Assembly (NCBI GenBank): GCA_910591455.2
Contig: OU342826.1
Coordinates: 11,265,724 to 11,329,723, forward strand
Direction: 5' to 3'
Origin: Pholis gunnellus
Lineage: Eukaryota > Chordata > Actinopteri > Perciformes > Pholidae
Length of the DNA: 64,000 nucleotides
Both the position numbers and the translations under genes were made by a program. A model generated the notes under the pieces. It did no database searches. It saw only the letters and a program-made list of their open reading frames with translations, and was not told the DNA's origin. Positions 14,803 to 28,824 of the stretch are shown here, one piece after another. Within the stretch, counting starts at the first letter, position 1; every line of letters starts with the position of its first letter.

Positions 14803-17538
14803 CAGACTGTGGCCAACCTCACATTAGTCATGTGGTCACCACGCCATGCTCAAACAACACTTACAGTCACACACAAGATAGATCACACACACACAGCGCA
14901 CATAGAAACAAACTAGCATCAGCTAACACCCGGGGGGTTATATAAACTAAATGAATTGTTCAGTGCGGGGCTTCACGCACATAATGTAGAGCCTTCAATA
15001 AACATTACAGTAAAAGGAGAGGTTGCGCAAGAGCAGAGGAGCCAACAGTGATTCATGGCTGCGTTCATGGTGACGTCTCAACTTTGATCGATCTGTGAAT
15101 GCGTTTTGCACTCCGAGACGTTAAATTGGCTGTTGAGTGAGAAAGGGGGGGGGGGGGGGGGGGCAGCAGGAGCGAGGGAGAGGAGAGGAGGTGGCGAAGG
15201 CAGAAGTGGTGAAATGAGGAGAGTTTGAGCCAGATGGAGGGCTCAACACCTGCTTTATTACCTTCTGAAGGCGAGGTGCCGCGTGATGTGGCCCCGAAGC
15301 TGTTGTCTCTCAAGCTCCGACTGGAACCTGGCTGGAGTGCAAGTCATCGACATGGCTGCTGATTATCTTCAGATAGTCCCGATGCTTGGAAATGACATAA
15401 GACATACATCAGTGGCCATTTCCAGGACGTTATCCAACCTTGCATCTACGATTACACAGTAAAGATTTCTCCACTGCTTTATATAGACTAATGAGTTAAA
15501 ATGTCAGTTCTTAGAAACAGGCATTCATGCGTCACAGAGATTTGACTTCATTGCAACCACAGCCTGTTCTGCAGTGTTAATGTGTGCCGGAATCACTTTA
15601 CTGCACTTAATACTGCGTGGGAGTGACCAATTTATCGCCACAGAGAAACATGTTCAGAGACGAGGCGCTCCGAGAGCAGGCAGGTGAGGAGGACGCAGAC
15701 GCTACAGTCTGGCTACTGTGGCTGCTGGTGACACTTTGCCAGCAGACTTTCAATTCACGACTTCATTTCTGCAGCTTATTCCATTTGCCACGGGAGGAGG
15801 CCGCGTTCCCCCGGCTGATACCTAATTCTGTGACCAATTCAGAGATGGCGGGATCCTCGGGGGACTAATAAATGGGGTTTCCAAGCTGTCAGTATTGTTG
15901 TGTTGACGTTGCGTCTCGCGGCACCAATTTCCCCCGGCCCGTGCTCTTCACAGCTGTAAATGTGTACGGGGGTTTTCGGCTGTGTCAGAGCTACTGAGGC
16001 GGATTCTGGTGAAAAAGTCCTATTTTGCCTATTGATGCTGCATCCCTTTCATGCCCTCCTGTATAGCTTATCAGACACCACTCCACTGCTCCTCTCCTCT
16101 TTTTCGTCACAATCTCAGCCTCCCTCTGTAATTCACTCTTGCCCCCTGTTCTCTTAAAGCTGGGGAGAAGGGTTTAAAACACATTATGAGCACATGGCGT
16201 GTGGCCTAATGCTCCGAGCCACCAGGACACAGTCACACATTTCTACCCTTGTTGACTTCTCCCGTCTTCTTCCTCCTCATCTTGTCCTCCCTCCCTTCTG
16301 CTCGCTCTCGCTGCCCTGTGACTGAACCCAGTATGTGGACTGACTGTGATATTGGCTGTTTGGGTGACAGGCTCACTGGTGTGATATCTGCAGGGGAGGA
16401 AAACAGATCCGCGTCTCTTTACTTAACACCCTCCCTGCTGATGAAGGAGGGACCGACTGGAGATAGCGTGGAATGTTATTCATTTCATTTTTCAAAAAAA
16501 GGTGACCATCTTTCACCGAGAGTTCAAGGTCTCTTGGAAATTCCATAAATAAAGAAAACGGACGCCAAAAGGAAATCATTCAGATTTTGAAAGTTTGGAA
16601 GGAACTCTTTCTCCCTCTTTTAAACTTGTTCACGTTCAAACCGGGAACCAAAGACAGTGGTGTGTGACGATAATCAAATAGCAGCAACATTGTGGATTTG
16701 TAACAGTTCCAACACCGTTTCAGTAAAAGGTTCACATTGATTTGCACAAGCAGAGGACCAACTAGCAGGATCCTCCTGACGGACGTCTGGCAGTCTGTCT
16801 GAGGTCAATCGTTTGAAGCCTGAAGGGAACTTTCACACAGAACTCAACAACGGCACCGCTGCGAAAGACGCTGAAGCTACTGTCAGCTATTCTATTGAGT
16901 TTCCTTTAAAGGGAACTGTAACTCGCTCTGCCTTTGGTGATGTGCTTTGGTTCCTCTTTAGTGTACCATTTTGGAATATGTCCGTTCCGCACGACGTGAT
17001 TGGTCGATGCCTTCGTTGACGGTGCGAAAGCTCAGAAAAATAAAATCAAACCAAAAGCAGCGTTTACAGCAACGTACGAGTCCATTAACACCTTGTGAAA
17101 CATAACTTAGACTTCATTATGGACGGCAGTATTGCATGTTGACTCATCAACACAAACATATCCCGAAAGTATTACATTATCCATTAAAATATGAACAGGT
17201 GGATTCATTCCAAACAGCTTCATCAAACTAAATGGCTCTCCCACAAAGTGATGCAACGCTGACTGGTTTTCTAATTTAAAAGGAGTTCCGTGCAACCGGG
17301 GAGACACCTGATGCGTTTGGCACATTGAGTGTAAAGGAGCTTTAGATGGGAAGACCAAATAACAACTCTCATTGGGTCATGACACGGAAGAGTTCGCTTC
17401 CTCTCCTGCTGTCCTCATCCTGCCCCTCCCCAACCTTAGCCATCGATCAGGAACTAATCGCTGTCTTTAATTGGTTGGACGGGGTCGATTGCCAGTGCAG
17501 ACAGCGAGGGGGCCCGAAGGGGTATTGGAGAGCCTGGA

Positions 17539-17540
<2 letters not shown>

Positions 17541-17575
<35 letters not shown>
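17541..17575. repeat. (GT)n microsatellite
   Basis: About 17 GT units. Confidence 0.98.
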
Positions 17576-17577
<2 letters not shown>

Positions 17578-19495
17578 CCAGTGAAAACCCTGGGAGGCCT
17601 TCAGGCTCTCTCTTAGGCCATTCATAGTAATGAAGTGAAAATCTAGTTCAGAAAACCACTGAAGCCCCGATTTTACTGACAACACACAGTCACGCTCGTC
17701 CCCTCCCACTGACCCCAATAACATGCACTTTTTGTTTGTCAGGAATATTTGATTTGTTAAATTTGGGCGCACGCTTCGCGTATCCCGTTACTAAAACAGC
17801 GAGTGTATGTAAATCCATGCAGAGACAGCGAAAAGGAAGGCAGCCAGCTGACGGAAAGAAACAGATGTTTGCAGTGATCCGCCGTCACCGCAGTGCTTTG
17901 TGTCTTCACTTTGAAGTCAAGCAGGCACTCGCATCTTTTGTCATTACACACAACTTGCCTAATATGCCATCATTTAGTGAGCAGAATGTGTCATTATTAT
18001 CAATGGCATCAGTAGCAGAGGTTGGTGCTGTGATATGAATTGAAGAACAGAACGAGAGCAATCGCGGCTGCTTTTTGTGGGGGATGAAAGTGCAGTCAGT
18101 AATTATTGTAGGGCTGCGGCGTTCTTCATCATTTTAAATGCAGATTAAAGACCCAATTACTGGAGAAAGTATTGTGACTGACACCACATATGTCTCTATC
18201 TAAACACAACATGTTGGTAAGCTTGTCCTAGCAATAACCTCGAGCTCAAAGCGCCGCTTTCCCTTTCTCCGCTGCGATAAGAAGCACTTTTATCTGCTGC
18301 AAACGTGGCTCCTAATCTTAACTTCCACTTAACGTTTTGTCTTGCATTTTCTACAGACAGGAACGTACTCTATTCTACAATAAGGGGGGGGGGGGGGAGG
18401 CTGTGTCTCATGTAGTAAATTAAATTAAAATTAGTTCTAGAGAAGGAGTTGGAGCTGGCTAATCCGGCTCCCAAGTTAACTCCCTGTGGCACCTTGTGTG
18501 CTGATGCTAAACTGATCTCATGGATGATTTGATCGCTTCCATACTTTTAGAGAGAACACAGCAACAACAAAATAACAGGAATGTCTAATTATTTAAGAAT
18601 AAACACAGCTAATGAAAGCATTGAAATAATAAAGCATAAAGAAATGTTATTTACTGTGTCTGAAGTGATCTAAGACTGGACTGGATGTGCGAGTTCAACT
18701 GAACCCGATCAGCTGGGAACACACTAAACTATTTAAAATCACATTGTAACCTCAATTTGGTTATTATGAGTTTCTGGATTATAGAGTCGGCACTGGTCTG
18801 CATGAAACAGGGCCAAGGACAGTCGGCACACACAAGTCTGACTGGAAGATTCAAATAGAAACGCCTTGCCTCCCAAATACAGCTCAGGGCCAAATCCCCC
18901 TGATGCTGTTCTCCTAAATGTTTTCTGAAGCGTTGTAAGAGTCTCATGAACAGACACACTTCCAGTTCAACAATTGTAATAGTTCATATACCGACTCATT
19001 CACTTTCATCTATTTTTAAAAAGGCCTAAATATAGGCTATTGACACGTATTTATAACGTGGACGCTCTGCAGACGGCTGATATTAAACACATTGGAGGTG
19101 AAAATAGCTGAAAATGGACAGTTTTGAATGTGATCTTGAAGTTGGCGCTGTAATCTGAAAGCAACATGTTTGTCACGGACTTCAATTTGTAAAGGTCAAA
19201 TGAAATGAGATGTGATCTTTGCAGCCTAATAAACTGACACTAGTCCCATTCATTTACCATGAATCATTAAAGGCTTTATTTTGGACTGAACTATCTGTAT
19301 CTATTTTACAGCTGTGTGAAAATTGAATTGAATTAAAGATAGATCCACTACAACACACCGACAGATGAAGACCCGCGACTACATTTAAATCGGTAATGCT
19401 CTGCATGGCCTCCAATTCAGTGAATTGAACATTTTTACAGACTTTTGAAGAGGACTCGATGCGTTGAGTGCATACAAAGGTGATAATGATCTTAC

Positions 19496-19639
19496 TTGTA
19501 GTGAATCTGTGAGGCGCGCGGGGAAACCTCCTTCCAGGCTCCAGGCAGCACCGGATAGAGTCGCTGAGATCACGGAGCCCTTAAAGATCTTGTCCAGAGA
19601 GATGCTCTGGAGGCACAGCCGGATGATCTCATTACTCAT
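19496..19639 (-). CDS. Exon of an unidentified minus-strand gene (group B)
   Basis: Exactly 144 bases, 48 codons, phase 0 at both ends. The acceptor is pyrimidine-rich and ends GCTGTGTTGCTGCAG; the donor is CAA|GTAAGA. The frame begins MSNEIIRLCLQSISLDKIFK and continues GSVISATLSGAAWSLEGG; the other two frames stop within the first few codons. The good splice sites, multiple-of-three length and amphipathic helical start make this one of the better unidentified exons. I do not recognise the protein. Confidence 0.45.
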
Positions 19640-20014
19640 CTGCAGCAACACAGCAGAAAACAAACACGGTCTCACACACTTGTCACAAATAATGAGCTCC
19701 GGGGGACCAAGTTACAGACACCGAGATTTACATTTATTACACGCTCAAGTGCTGAGCTATAATAACAAGTCACTGTTCTACAAACCCCGGATACGAAGTA
19801 GTCGTACAGTACCAAGTCATTAGCTACAGAAAGGGACAAACAGCAAGCAAAAACCGAGGTATTAGCTTATTCATTACCCGCTCCAGAGCACACGTTTGGG
19901 TTTTTTAGAAAATTCAGCTGAAGAGACAGAAGTATTATACTGGGAAGAGTGGACTCAGTTTGTGTGAGAGAATCGTGGGTCTGGGTCCAGTAAGGTCCAC
20001 TAAGAGACTCTTAG

Positions 20015-20018
<4 letters not shown>

Positions 20019-20071
<53 letters not shown>
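20019..20071. repeat. (AC)n microsatellite
   Basis: About 26 uninterrupted AC units. Confidence 0.99.
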
Positions 20072-20832
20072 ATATGAAAGGTGAATTAAAATTAAAAAAG
20101 GCCTCAGTGAAAATAAAAAGGATATTACAGATTGGCTCGATCATAATACAACTCCACAATTGACCTCATTTGAAAAGAAAACTAGTAAGAACAAACACAA
20201 AGACATGTGTAACCGTGTAATAAGCTACACTAAATCATTTCCACAGTCTCGCACCATGTTGGAGACTTGTCATTCAGCCCGGTGTGTATTCTCGGTAATT
20301 CCAGCGAAAATGGAAATTCCATAAAGAAATGGTCATAAAGCAGTGAAAGGGCTCCCTCTGTGACAGCTTGGATCTGGTACCTCTTGACTTGCGCACCAAA
20401 GGTCACACATGGTACAGACTTAAAGTGACAGACCTTAAACTTACTTTACACTCGAGCCCCGGCCGTGTAACACTGCGCTTGAACTGAATATTTGATCACA
20501 TTCATAAGCTTAAAGCCCCAGATTGAAGTGGTTAGTCGCATATATATCCCCCGCAGGTTCAGTCTAACCGCCAGATGTGAGCCGAGCAGGGCCGGGCACA
20601 TCTGTATCGATTCAAACGGGGGACACCCCCACGCCGCGTGCTCACGTGGGCACAAACGCACACATGTGCCCGCTGCGTATCACACAGAAACAAACTCAGG
20701 TGTGGTTTTATACCAGAGTTTAAAAAAAAAGGGGGAAAGTTTAAAGTGAGTGTAATTCAAGCAGGCGCACATTTCATAAAAGCCCCTATTTGATGTGCCG
20801 GGTGCCAGTCGAGCACGCCATCTGTGACGCGG

Positions 20833-20956
<124 letters not shown>

Positions 20957-22828
20957 AGGGGGTTATAAGAGGAGGAAGTGGGGCTGAAGGAAGGAGAGGG
21001 TGTAATTATTGAGGATGATGTGTTTAGAGGCCTATGTGGAATGACAGCTTCCCTTTCATTTCTCTGATCACTGGTTTAATCCTGACAGAGCTACAGCGGG
21101 CCACCGAGCTGCTCTGTCTGCATGAGAGTCTCCAACACACTGCCTCTGTGTGTGTGTGTGTGCGTGTGTGGGTGTGTGCGTGTGTGCACGTGACAGGATG
21201 ACACAAAGCATATGTAGGTGTGCGCATCTCTACATTTGCGTGTGACAAAAACATCAAGGTTTTCCTGTGTGTGCAGGAGGCCTAAGAGTGTGTGTGTGCT
21301 CACTGCCCAGTTCAATGTGTTGACTGCAGTAGCAGGCAAATGCTGCTTTTAATGAAGGGGGGGGGGGGGGGGGGAACACAGGAAATTAAATTGATATGTA
21401 AATGACGGAAATTCTCATTTGAGCTGAAGGTTGAGAGTGCTACAGCATTAACCAGCTTATGAGTTAATAATGATTTTTTTTTTTTCCCGTCCTCCCTCCT
21501 TTCCTTCTCAGTCTGACTCCCCCCCCCCCTCTCTCTCTCTCTCTCTCAGAAAAAAAAGGATGGGTAGGAGAGGGAGGCGGGTGAAGATGAAGACAACATA
21601 TGTCCCTGAATCTTAACTCTCCAGAGATTCCCCCCCTAAGCCCTTATATAATCACTTTCCTCAGGATCTGGACCGCTTCAGAAAGACGTGCATTACAGTC
21701 TTGACTTTTAAAGTACAGATCCTCTGGACTTTTTCTTCTTCTCTTTTCCAACTACACATCTCTCACTATAGTGTTTCACCCTTTGTAGAAACACCCAGAT
21801 GGTGTTGAATATGTCTCAGATGGACACGGAGGAGACGACGGGTGTCGGACAGCTTGTAATAGTTGTGTAGCTCCGTGAAGCGGCGAGTAAGAAAACAAAG
21901 ACAACATCAGCCGCAGCTACAGAGAGCACCAGAGGCAAATGACTGCAGAATGATCACTGCAGCTATTATCAACCGCTAGGGTTATTATTTCCTCTCCCCT
22001 CGCTTTGGTATTAGCTGGAACGAAGCAGCCCAGTCAAAAGTCCTTGCCCTGCAGCCTTCAGTGATTGGAAAATGATATTAAACCAGACATTCTGTTCCCC
22101 AGCGCAAAAAAAAAAGGGGGGGGGGGGGGGGGGGGCACAAAGCTGCAACAAATGAAGAAAATGGTTGAGGCCCTGCAGGACAGAGAGGGGGCAATGGCAA
22201 GTCACACACACACACACACGGAATACAATGCAGACTCACAGTTTCAGATGTGCACACGCACGGGGACACACTAAGTGCATGTATTACACATCACACACAC
22301 ATTAAAAGAGGCGGACATCCACACACACGCTACCATGACACAAATGGACTCTGATTAGAAAGTATTAGCCAAAAAACATCAGACACAAATGGAAACCACA
22401 TCAGTGGTCTGGTTCTGCTCCAGAGGAGATGGAGAGGGCCCCACTGCCCTATGGAATCCCTTTTTTTTTTTTCCGGAGGAAAATAAACAAGACATTTTCC
22501 ATCTCTGTTATTTCATACAACTGGAGGGGGAAGAAAGCCTCCCGACCGTAAGCAGAGATGGAAAACACAGCGGCCGTCTGAGCTGCACAGTGAGCCACAG
22601 GCTTCCAGGCTCCTCCATGTCCAATGACAACATGCACCACCGCAGAGAGAGCAGGTTACACATACACAATGACACTTCAAGAGCAGACACTCCAATATGC
22701 AAACATGCACGCATATATCCAGGTCAGTGGTCAGCAGTGAAGCCTGCAGACGGGCTGGCTTACTCGGCACAGACAGGTTTGCTTTTTATCCGGCAGCAAA
22801 GCAGCTTAATGGCTGTAAAATAGCTTAC

Positions 22829-22919
22829 CTTCACCTCAGATATGAGAAATAATGAATAAGTGCGATAGAAGGACTCGGAGGGGCACAGAAAAGCTTTTTG
22901 CGACGCCACTGACGAGGCA
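22829..22919 (-). CDS. Exon candidate of an unidentified minus-strand gene (group B)
   Basis: The acceptor is TTTTCACATTTCCCAG and the donor is the strong AAG|GTAAGC. Ninety-one bases give 30 codons, starting ASSVASQKAFLCPSESFYRT and ending LFLISEVK, leaving in phase 0. The next candidate exon downstream (19639-19496) enters in phase 0, so the two could be spliced together across a 3.2 kb intron. Family unknown. Confidence 0.35.
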
Positions 22920-23810
22920 CTGGGAAATGTGAAAACATTAAGCCAGACGACGGAGATGAAACCAGGTGTTAAGGCGCTCAAGGCTGAGCCGCTGATATAG
23001 GTTACCAAGCCATCACACCCGCTCAGCATATTTGCCGTCTTCTCATGCCGAGTGCAACGTGATTAAGAGAATTCTACTTCACACGGCCAACTAACGGGGA
23101 ATTGTGTTTTGCATTGTCCTCGGCGTGGGTTGAAAGGTGCACATTTAGTGGGTATACGAACGAAGCACCACCTAAACAGCACTTGGGCCGTCAGATCGCC
23201 GAAGCCACGTCCACGCTGGAAAAATGATTACACGAAATGTTTTGTTTGAGTCAGTACGCCTTGATGTATTATCAAAGGGATGAGAAGGAGAGAGAGAGGG
23301 AAGAAGAAGATGTCGAAATAGAGGGACACATAAAAAAAAAAGAAAAGTCATGCAACAGGGCAGCAAATGATTGCAACAATGAGAGTTCAGAACATCATTA
23401 TTGGAGGTTAAACATTCCTCCCCTTGGTCTGTGGAGCTGTCAATTGAAATGAAAAGAGCTGAGGTAACGAAAACGGCGATGGGGCCTTTTATTCGCGGCG
23501 TTCACTCTCGGGGTATTGTAACTGATGTCCTGAACACCCAGGGTGAGCGGGAGTGGGCTTCAGCGGTGATCACGCCTTATCAGAACAAGACAAAAAGGCT
23601 AATCCAAGTGGAGCTGATCCACAGCTGAAAGGACAAGCCGGACAGCGGAGGGCTATCTGTTAATGTTGCTCCACTGACTTATCGGGAGGAGACGTGATTG
23701 CTTGTGGAAAGGAACCTAGAGGTAGCACATCTATTAATTATCTAGAAATAGCTTTTTAGAAATATGAAGGGTGGATTGCTGGACAAGGCTGTGTGTGTGA
23801 ATGCAGGTAC

Positions 23811-23971
23811 CTGGCAGAAGAGACCAGTGAGCCTCTGACCGGTGGTGTAGTGGCTGGATGGAGTTGACCCATGCGATGCAGGTGAGACCAATGTGTCGAC
23901 TGGACTTGAGACGTGGAAGCTCTTCACGCGGCTCCTTCAGCTTGGACAGGTAGGAGCAGGTTTGATTGCAC
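23811..23971 (-). CDS. Weak exon candidate of an unidentified minus-strand gene
   Basis: The acceptor is TGTATTTCAG and the donor CCAG|GTACCT. One frame is open for 53 codons, including TCSYLSKLKEPREELPRLKS and then SRHIGLTCIAWVNSIQPLHH. A second frame is open over the 3' two thirds and also looks plausible. Its phase does not fit the neighbours at 25333-25457 or 22829-22919. It may be a real exon with missing partners, or chance. Confidence 0.25.
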
Positions 23972-25196
23972 CTGAAATACACTCAAATAAAAGCACTAAA
24001 AGGATGAGTACACAACAGCAAGACCGACCTGGAAGTATAAGCAGCAGTAATGCGGAACAATTCAAACAACTCTCTTTCCTAAGGACAGTAGCAGGCTGTT
24101 ATCTGCAGATATTTAGCACTGCACCTCTGGGGATGAATGACCAGCGCTGCCCGTATATGTGAACGTGCTCGTCCTTCACCGTTTCCCATCTAAATACATT
24201 CACTAGCCTCCCCAACACTGGCTGCGTTCTCCTGCATACAGTAAGGTTTGTGATTTGAGCATTAGCCTTTGTCATCAGTCATGGAGTGCCTATGATTCCA
24301 CATCCAAGCAGGTGCTGCTGGGCACAGGTTGGCCCTACAGTGCTAAATTGATTGTTTAGCTGGCTAAGCCAACTCAGAGCTGTAAAGCACAGAGGATAAA
24401 GCCTCAATATTCTCCGTTTGCCCATTATTCACCACGCGGCGCCTCTATGGTGGCTTTAGAGCAGACGGTTCGCTGTGCTGGCCGGAGCTACGTGCCTCGT
24501 CACACTGCACAATGCTGCAAGCCACACTTTGCATGCACTTTGAAGGCTAAACATATTTACCACTGTTAAAGGGAAGGTAGCTTCACAGAGCAGCACATTG
24601 CAGCAAACCATTTCTATGCATGAAAATGTATGTTTCAGACATTATAGGAAGAAATAAATGTATGAATGAAGTCAATGAAGGCTTTTGCAGCTGCAGGCTG
24701 ATGTGCCCAACAGATTGGCACAGCAGCTCCTTCAGAAGTCTCTCTTGCCGAGAAGCCAGATGCGTCCCTCATCCTCGTCATTTTATGGGCTTTCAGTGGC
24801 TCTGTGGTCTGACGTGATGGCAGGAAGGGAAGATAAAGAGGTGAGATAAATCAAAGTATAGGACAAAGGGAGCTAAACAAGAACAGGTTGAAATGGAGTT
24901 GGAAACAGGAGACAATGAAAGGCAGAAATAAAAGCATGGATTGGAGGAGAAGGATTGTTTAGAAGTGGAGATGATGGAGGTACAAAGAGCCAAAAACTAA
25001 AAAATGATGAAGAATGTTGATAGGTGAAGGTGAGAGGTGACGAACCCAGTGCCTCATTAAATAAAAACTCTCAAGAGTGAGAGTCAGGAAGCAGATGCTG
25101 GCGCTTCAATGGCGTTTTGAACAGAGAACCACAGATCAAAAGATAAAGTCTGAGTGACCTTTTAGAAAGCATCCCCAGAGAGACAAAGGCACAAAG

Positions 25197-25457
<261 letters not shown>

Positions 25458-26327
25458 CTGTTCAGAAATAACACAATGTAAAACATCACACATCACACCA
25501 AGGCTTTCACTGGATTACTCTAGTGTGAGATAACGCAGATCATGCAGAAAAAAAGGTCTGTTTTCCTTTCAAAATACAGAAAATGCAACAAAGTCATATA
25601 GATCATCTCAAGAGAGCTCAGCTCTCTGAGGCTCGTATGCCTACAAAGTGCAAGAATAGGAACTGCATAAAAGAGTGGAAAAGTATCAAGAGAGTTGCAC
25701 TCTTAGGTTTTCTGTGTCTACAAAGAGAAATGAAAACAGCTGTTAAGATACATGAAATGAAATATGCAACTCACTCTTAGCTTTGAGATCAAATGGACTG
25801 AAATCCGAAACCCTCACCGGGAGAAATCCAAAGTGTTTACAACTTCACCAGCAATGGACAAGAGAGAGGCAAGAAAACAAACAGACTTGCTTGTAGTTGC
25901 ACATACACGGGATGAACAACTTTGAAATGTGGTGAAAAGGTGAAAAATAACATCACATAGCGACGTGAATGAAACGACCAGTCATTAATGAAGGATGGCT
26001 CCGTGAATGAAAGCAGAAGGGAGCGTGTGCATGGTCATAAAGAGTAATGAGGGACTTTAAAGGCCAGTGGTTAGACCTCAGCTTCCTGTTATCGGTTAGG
26101 ATCCCTCACTGAGGGAACCGTTATGATCAGCATAAAGAAGATAGCTGGGCATCATCAAAACACACTTTCATACCCAGTGGCAGCAACATGCATTCCTCCA
26201 TTAGCCTTTAAACGGAGGAGATGGGACAGGAAACAATGGAGGAAATAATGAGCCAACTCAAAGCACAGACGGTGAACTAAACAGCTGAAGAGCACATCAT
26301 GTTATTTTGACAGCCAGTGGGTACATA

Positions 26328-27185
26328 CAGAGATGGGCAAAAATACATCAAAATGTATTTTGATACAAAATACAAAATACCCCTCAAATACATCTATTAA
26401 AGTAAAATACAAAATACTGGTGCCAGACAATTTAACAAAATAAAATACATGTATTTTGTATTTAAAATATAGGAAATACTTTTTTCTGGATTTTCCGTTT
26501 TCTCACAATGTGGTATAGCAGAGCATTCAGGTTTATATAATGTACACAACGCTCTGGTGAACCCCAACATCAGGAAGAACAAAGCAAAGCTATTGAAAGA
26601 CAACAACTTGATTGATTATGTATATATATATATATATATATTTGTATTAATGGGACTTAACAGCCCATAAACTTTGGCTTTGTATCAACAAGAAAATATT
26701 CATCACATATGACATACAAGCTCCCAATCTCCCTCTTCCTATAGCTAGCTACTCGACTGATAAGCTAACTTGCTAAACACTGGCTATGCGCTAGCCTAGA
26801 CAGCATGCTAGCGTCATTAGCATGTTAGCATCGATCGCTAGCTTGATAACCATCACCATGTATATACAATAGGCTATGTAGCCAGACCCAGACATACATT
26901 ATACATCAAGCTAGTTGACATCTGTCACACTCAGATAAAATATTTAACTTGACAGACAATCCGTTGAACTTGAAGATCTGAAGACTGAACTCGTGAACTG
27001 TTTTTTTGATTCGTGGAGAAAGTATTTTGAGTATTTTAAAATACAAAATAACTCCACTCTAAAGTCTTTTGTTACAGATTACGTTCGATTTTTAATCGGT
27101 CCTATCAAATACAAATTACAAAATACTCAAAACTAATTGAAATACGTATTTCAAATACAAGTAATAGAAATACTGCCCATCTCTG
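26328..27185. mobile_element. Non-autonomous hAT-like DNA transposon, 858 bp
   Basis: The ends are perfect 12-bp inverted repeats, CAGAGATGGGCA at the left and TGCCCATCTCTG at the right. The flanking 8-mers GGTACATA (26320-26327) and GGTGCACA (27186-27193) agree at 6 of 8 positions, fitting an aged hAT 8-bp target duplication. Both subterminal regions are full of AAATAC-type repeats in inverted arrangement, and there is no transposase frame. CAG...CTG ends and 8-bp duplications are typical of the hAT superfamily. Confidence 0.8.
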
Positions 27186-28624
27186 GGTGCACACCCGTTT
27201 GTGCTGTATGTGAACATGTTTTATTGTGTGTGAATATCTATGTGCATGCGTTCTAGGGTCATTTAACCTTCTTGAGCCTGCAGTGAATGGATGCAGACAA
27301 AGTGATTGGGGTGCTGCCTTGCTCAGAGCCAAATAAGTGCTTTGCATGATTACCACCACTCAGTCTGACATGGGAGTGAAATCTGTATAGCCAAGAGCTA
27401 TACCATTACCTGTGTTCTCCTTTTACATACATGTGTATGCTGTAAACCACCCATCTGCAGTCATGGGGGGGCAAATCACTGGGACTTCATTGTTATCGTT
27501 TCTGGAAAGTTGAGAATAAAGTTTCTAGACAGCAAAAAAAAATTAAAACTGTTTACCCCACAGGCCAGATTTAAGAGTCTAGGGATTTTAAATCTTTGAA
27601 ATGCCTTTGATTGTTGCTGTATTGACTGAAAATGATATAGCAAAATGAGAATGTGCAGGGGGCTGAGGGAATGAAAAGGATTTCTGTCAGGATTATCCAA
27701 TCTTTGTCTGATTATCCGGGAAACATGGCGCTGTGGCAGGTAGTGGGGGTTGTAATTGTGGGTGTGCAGTTTATATTTACTACCAGTGCCGGTGTGCACA
27801 CATGCGTTTCTGTGCCCGTGTACGAGTGCGTGCTTGCTTCTTTGAAAAGCAGTGGCGTTTTGTACACTGATTGAGATAATTAGCATGAGAATTGAACCAT
27901 CACGACGCACCAGTACGCCGTGTGATTACCCCCGCGTGTCTCTCCTTTCAACTAGTCCGTCAGCATTTACCTTTCTGGCTTTGCAAACAACAGAGAGCAT
28001 CTCTTTGGCTTCTACATGAAAGAACAAGTCCAAATTGTAAAAGAGCTCGTCGTTCCACGCGAAGCACATCAATGGCTGGCTGTCAAACTGACATTGTCAA
28101 CCTTTATTGTGAGGCACTATTACTTTAATAGGAAAGGTTCTGCGCACATGACAGGGCAATTCTTTAGTAGCTTCAATAAGAAAGTGCTGCTGTTGAGGAA
28201 GGTTATGGCTAAGACATGGACTCTTCTAAAGGACTGGAAGGAAGAATTGGAAGCATGTCAAAGGTTCAGCAACAACAAGATTTGCGTTGGCTGGTGAAAT
28301 AGAGGTCTACATTATGTTTTTTTTAATTCATTTTGAACCACATTGATCATGAGGCGTCTCTGAATATGGCAGCCAGAACAAAACAGCTCCCAGACTCCAG
28401 GACAGCGCAGCGCTTCAGGAGGAGGTGAGCAAATGTTAGTAGAGGTGATGAATATCTGTGCCTAGTTGATGTCGCACAGAGGAGTCCCATTAAAGTCCTC
28501 TTTATAGGAATTTCTTTAGAACTGCTACCGACTTTAGTGTTGTTTGATGTTGAACCGTCTCTTTCCCTTTCCACTGAGGTACCCACCTGTGAGGCGACAC
28601 TACGCGTTGGTGGTGCGGTTGTAG

Positions 28625-28630
28625 TTTAAT
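28625..28630 (-). terminator. Candidate ATTAAA poly(A) signal
   Basis: Minus-strand ATTAAA lies 80 bases beyond the TGA at 28711. It is meaningful only if 28711-28824 is a terminal exon. Confidence 0.2.
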
Positions 28631-28710
28631 GCTCTTTTCTCAGTCGGTGCTGAGATCAACCATGGGGGGTGGGGGGGTGGGGGGGGGCACGCAAACAGGT
28701 CATCCTGCTC

Positions 28711-28824
28711 TCAGCTCCGGGTGGGGTCGCCCTGCGCTGTGCCAAACTGTACGGCTGCATCAAACGTGTCCTCTGTGATTACCGCCTCTGACACATGGAC
28801 ATAGTAGGCCAGCTGCTCTGCCAC
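28711..28824 (-). CDS. Possible last coding exon of an unidentified minus-strand gene
   Basis: A strong pyrimidine-rich acceptor, ending CACTTCTCTTCCATTGGCAG, opens a frame of 37 residues beginning VAEQLAYYVHVSEAVITEDT and ending GTAQGDPTRS, then TGA. I see no good splice donor before the stop. A minus-strand ATTAAA lies about 80 bases after it (28630-28625), which would suit a terminal exon. The peptide looks helical and soluble. It is out of phase with the exon ending at 31053 unless another exon lies between. The plus strand also has an open frame here, but with a weaker acceptor. Not identified. Confidence 0.35.
   Translation of the reverse strand: MAEQLAYYVHVSEAVITEDTFDAAVQFGTAQGDPTRS

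Larger units (their letters stand above)
9394..19495. other. Likely intron or intergenic DNA
   Basis: No supported exon. It holds G runs at 10126-10137, 14176-14190, 14782-14802, 15145-15163 and 18384-18397, the (GGA)n tract and (GT)n at 17541-17575. A 233-codon open frame at 10573-11274 shows no protein character. Confidence 0.5.

Noticed and set aside
16249..16548. Plus-strand frame starting with a signal-peptide-like MLTSPVFFLLILSSLPSARS
   Set aside because: The hydrophobic start comes from a pyrimidine tract; the rest shows no domain or splice structure.
21745..21900. Minus-strand peptide FTELHNYYKLSDTRRLLRVH ending at a stop
   Set aside because: Looks protein-like, but the nearest acceptor (CACGGAG) is poor and the frame is short; not enough for a call.
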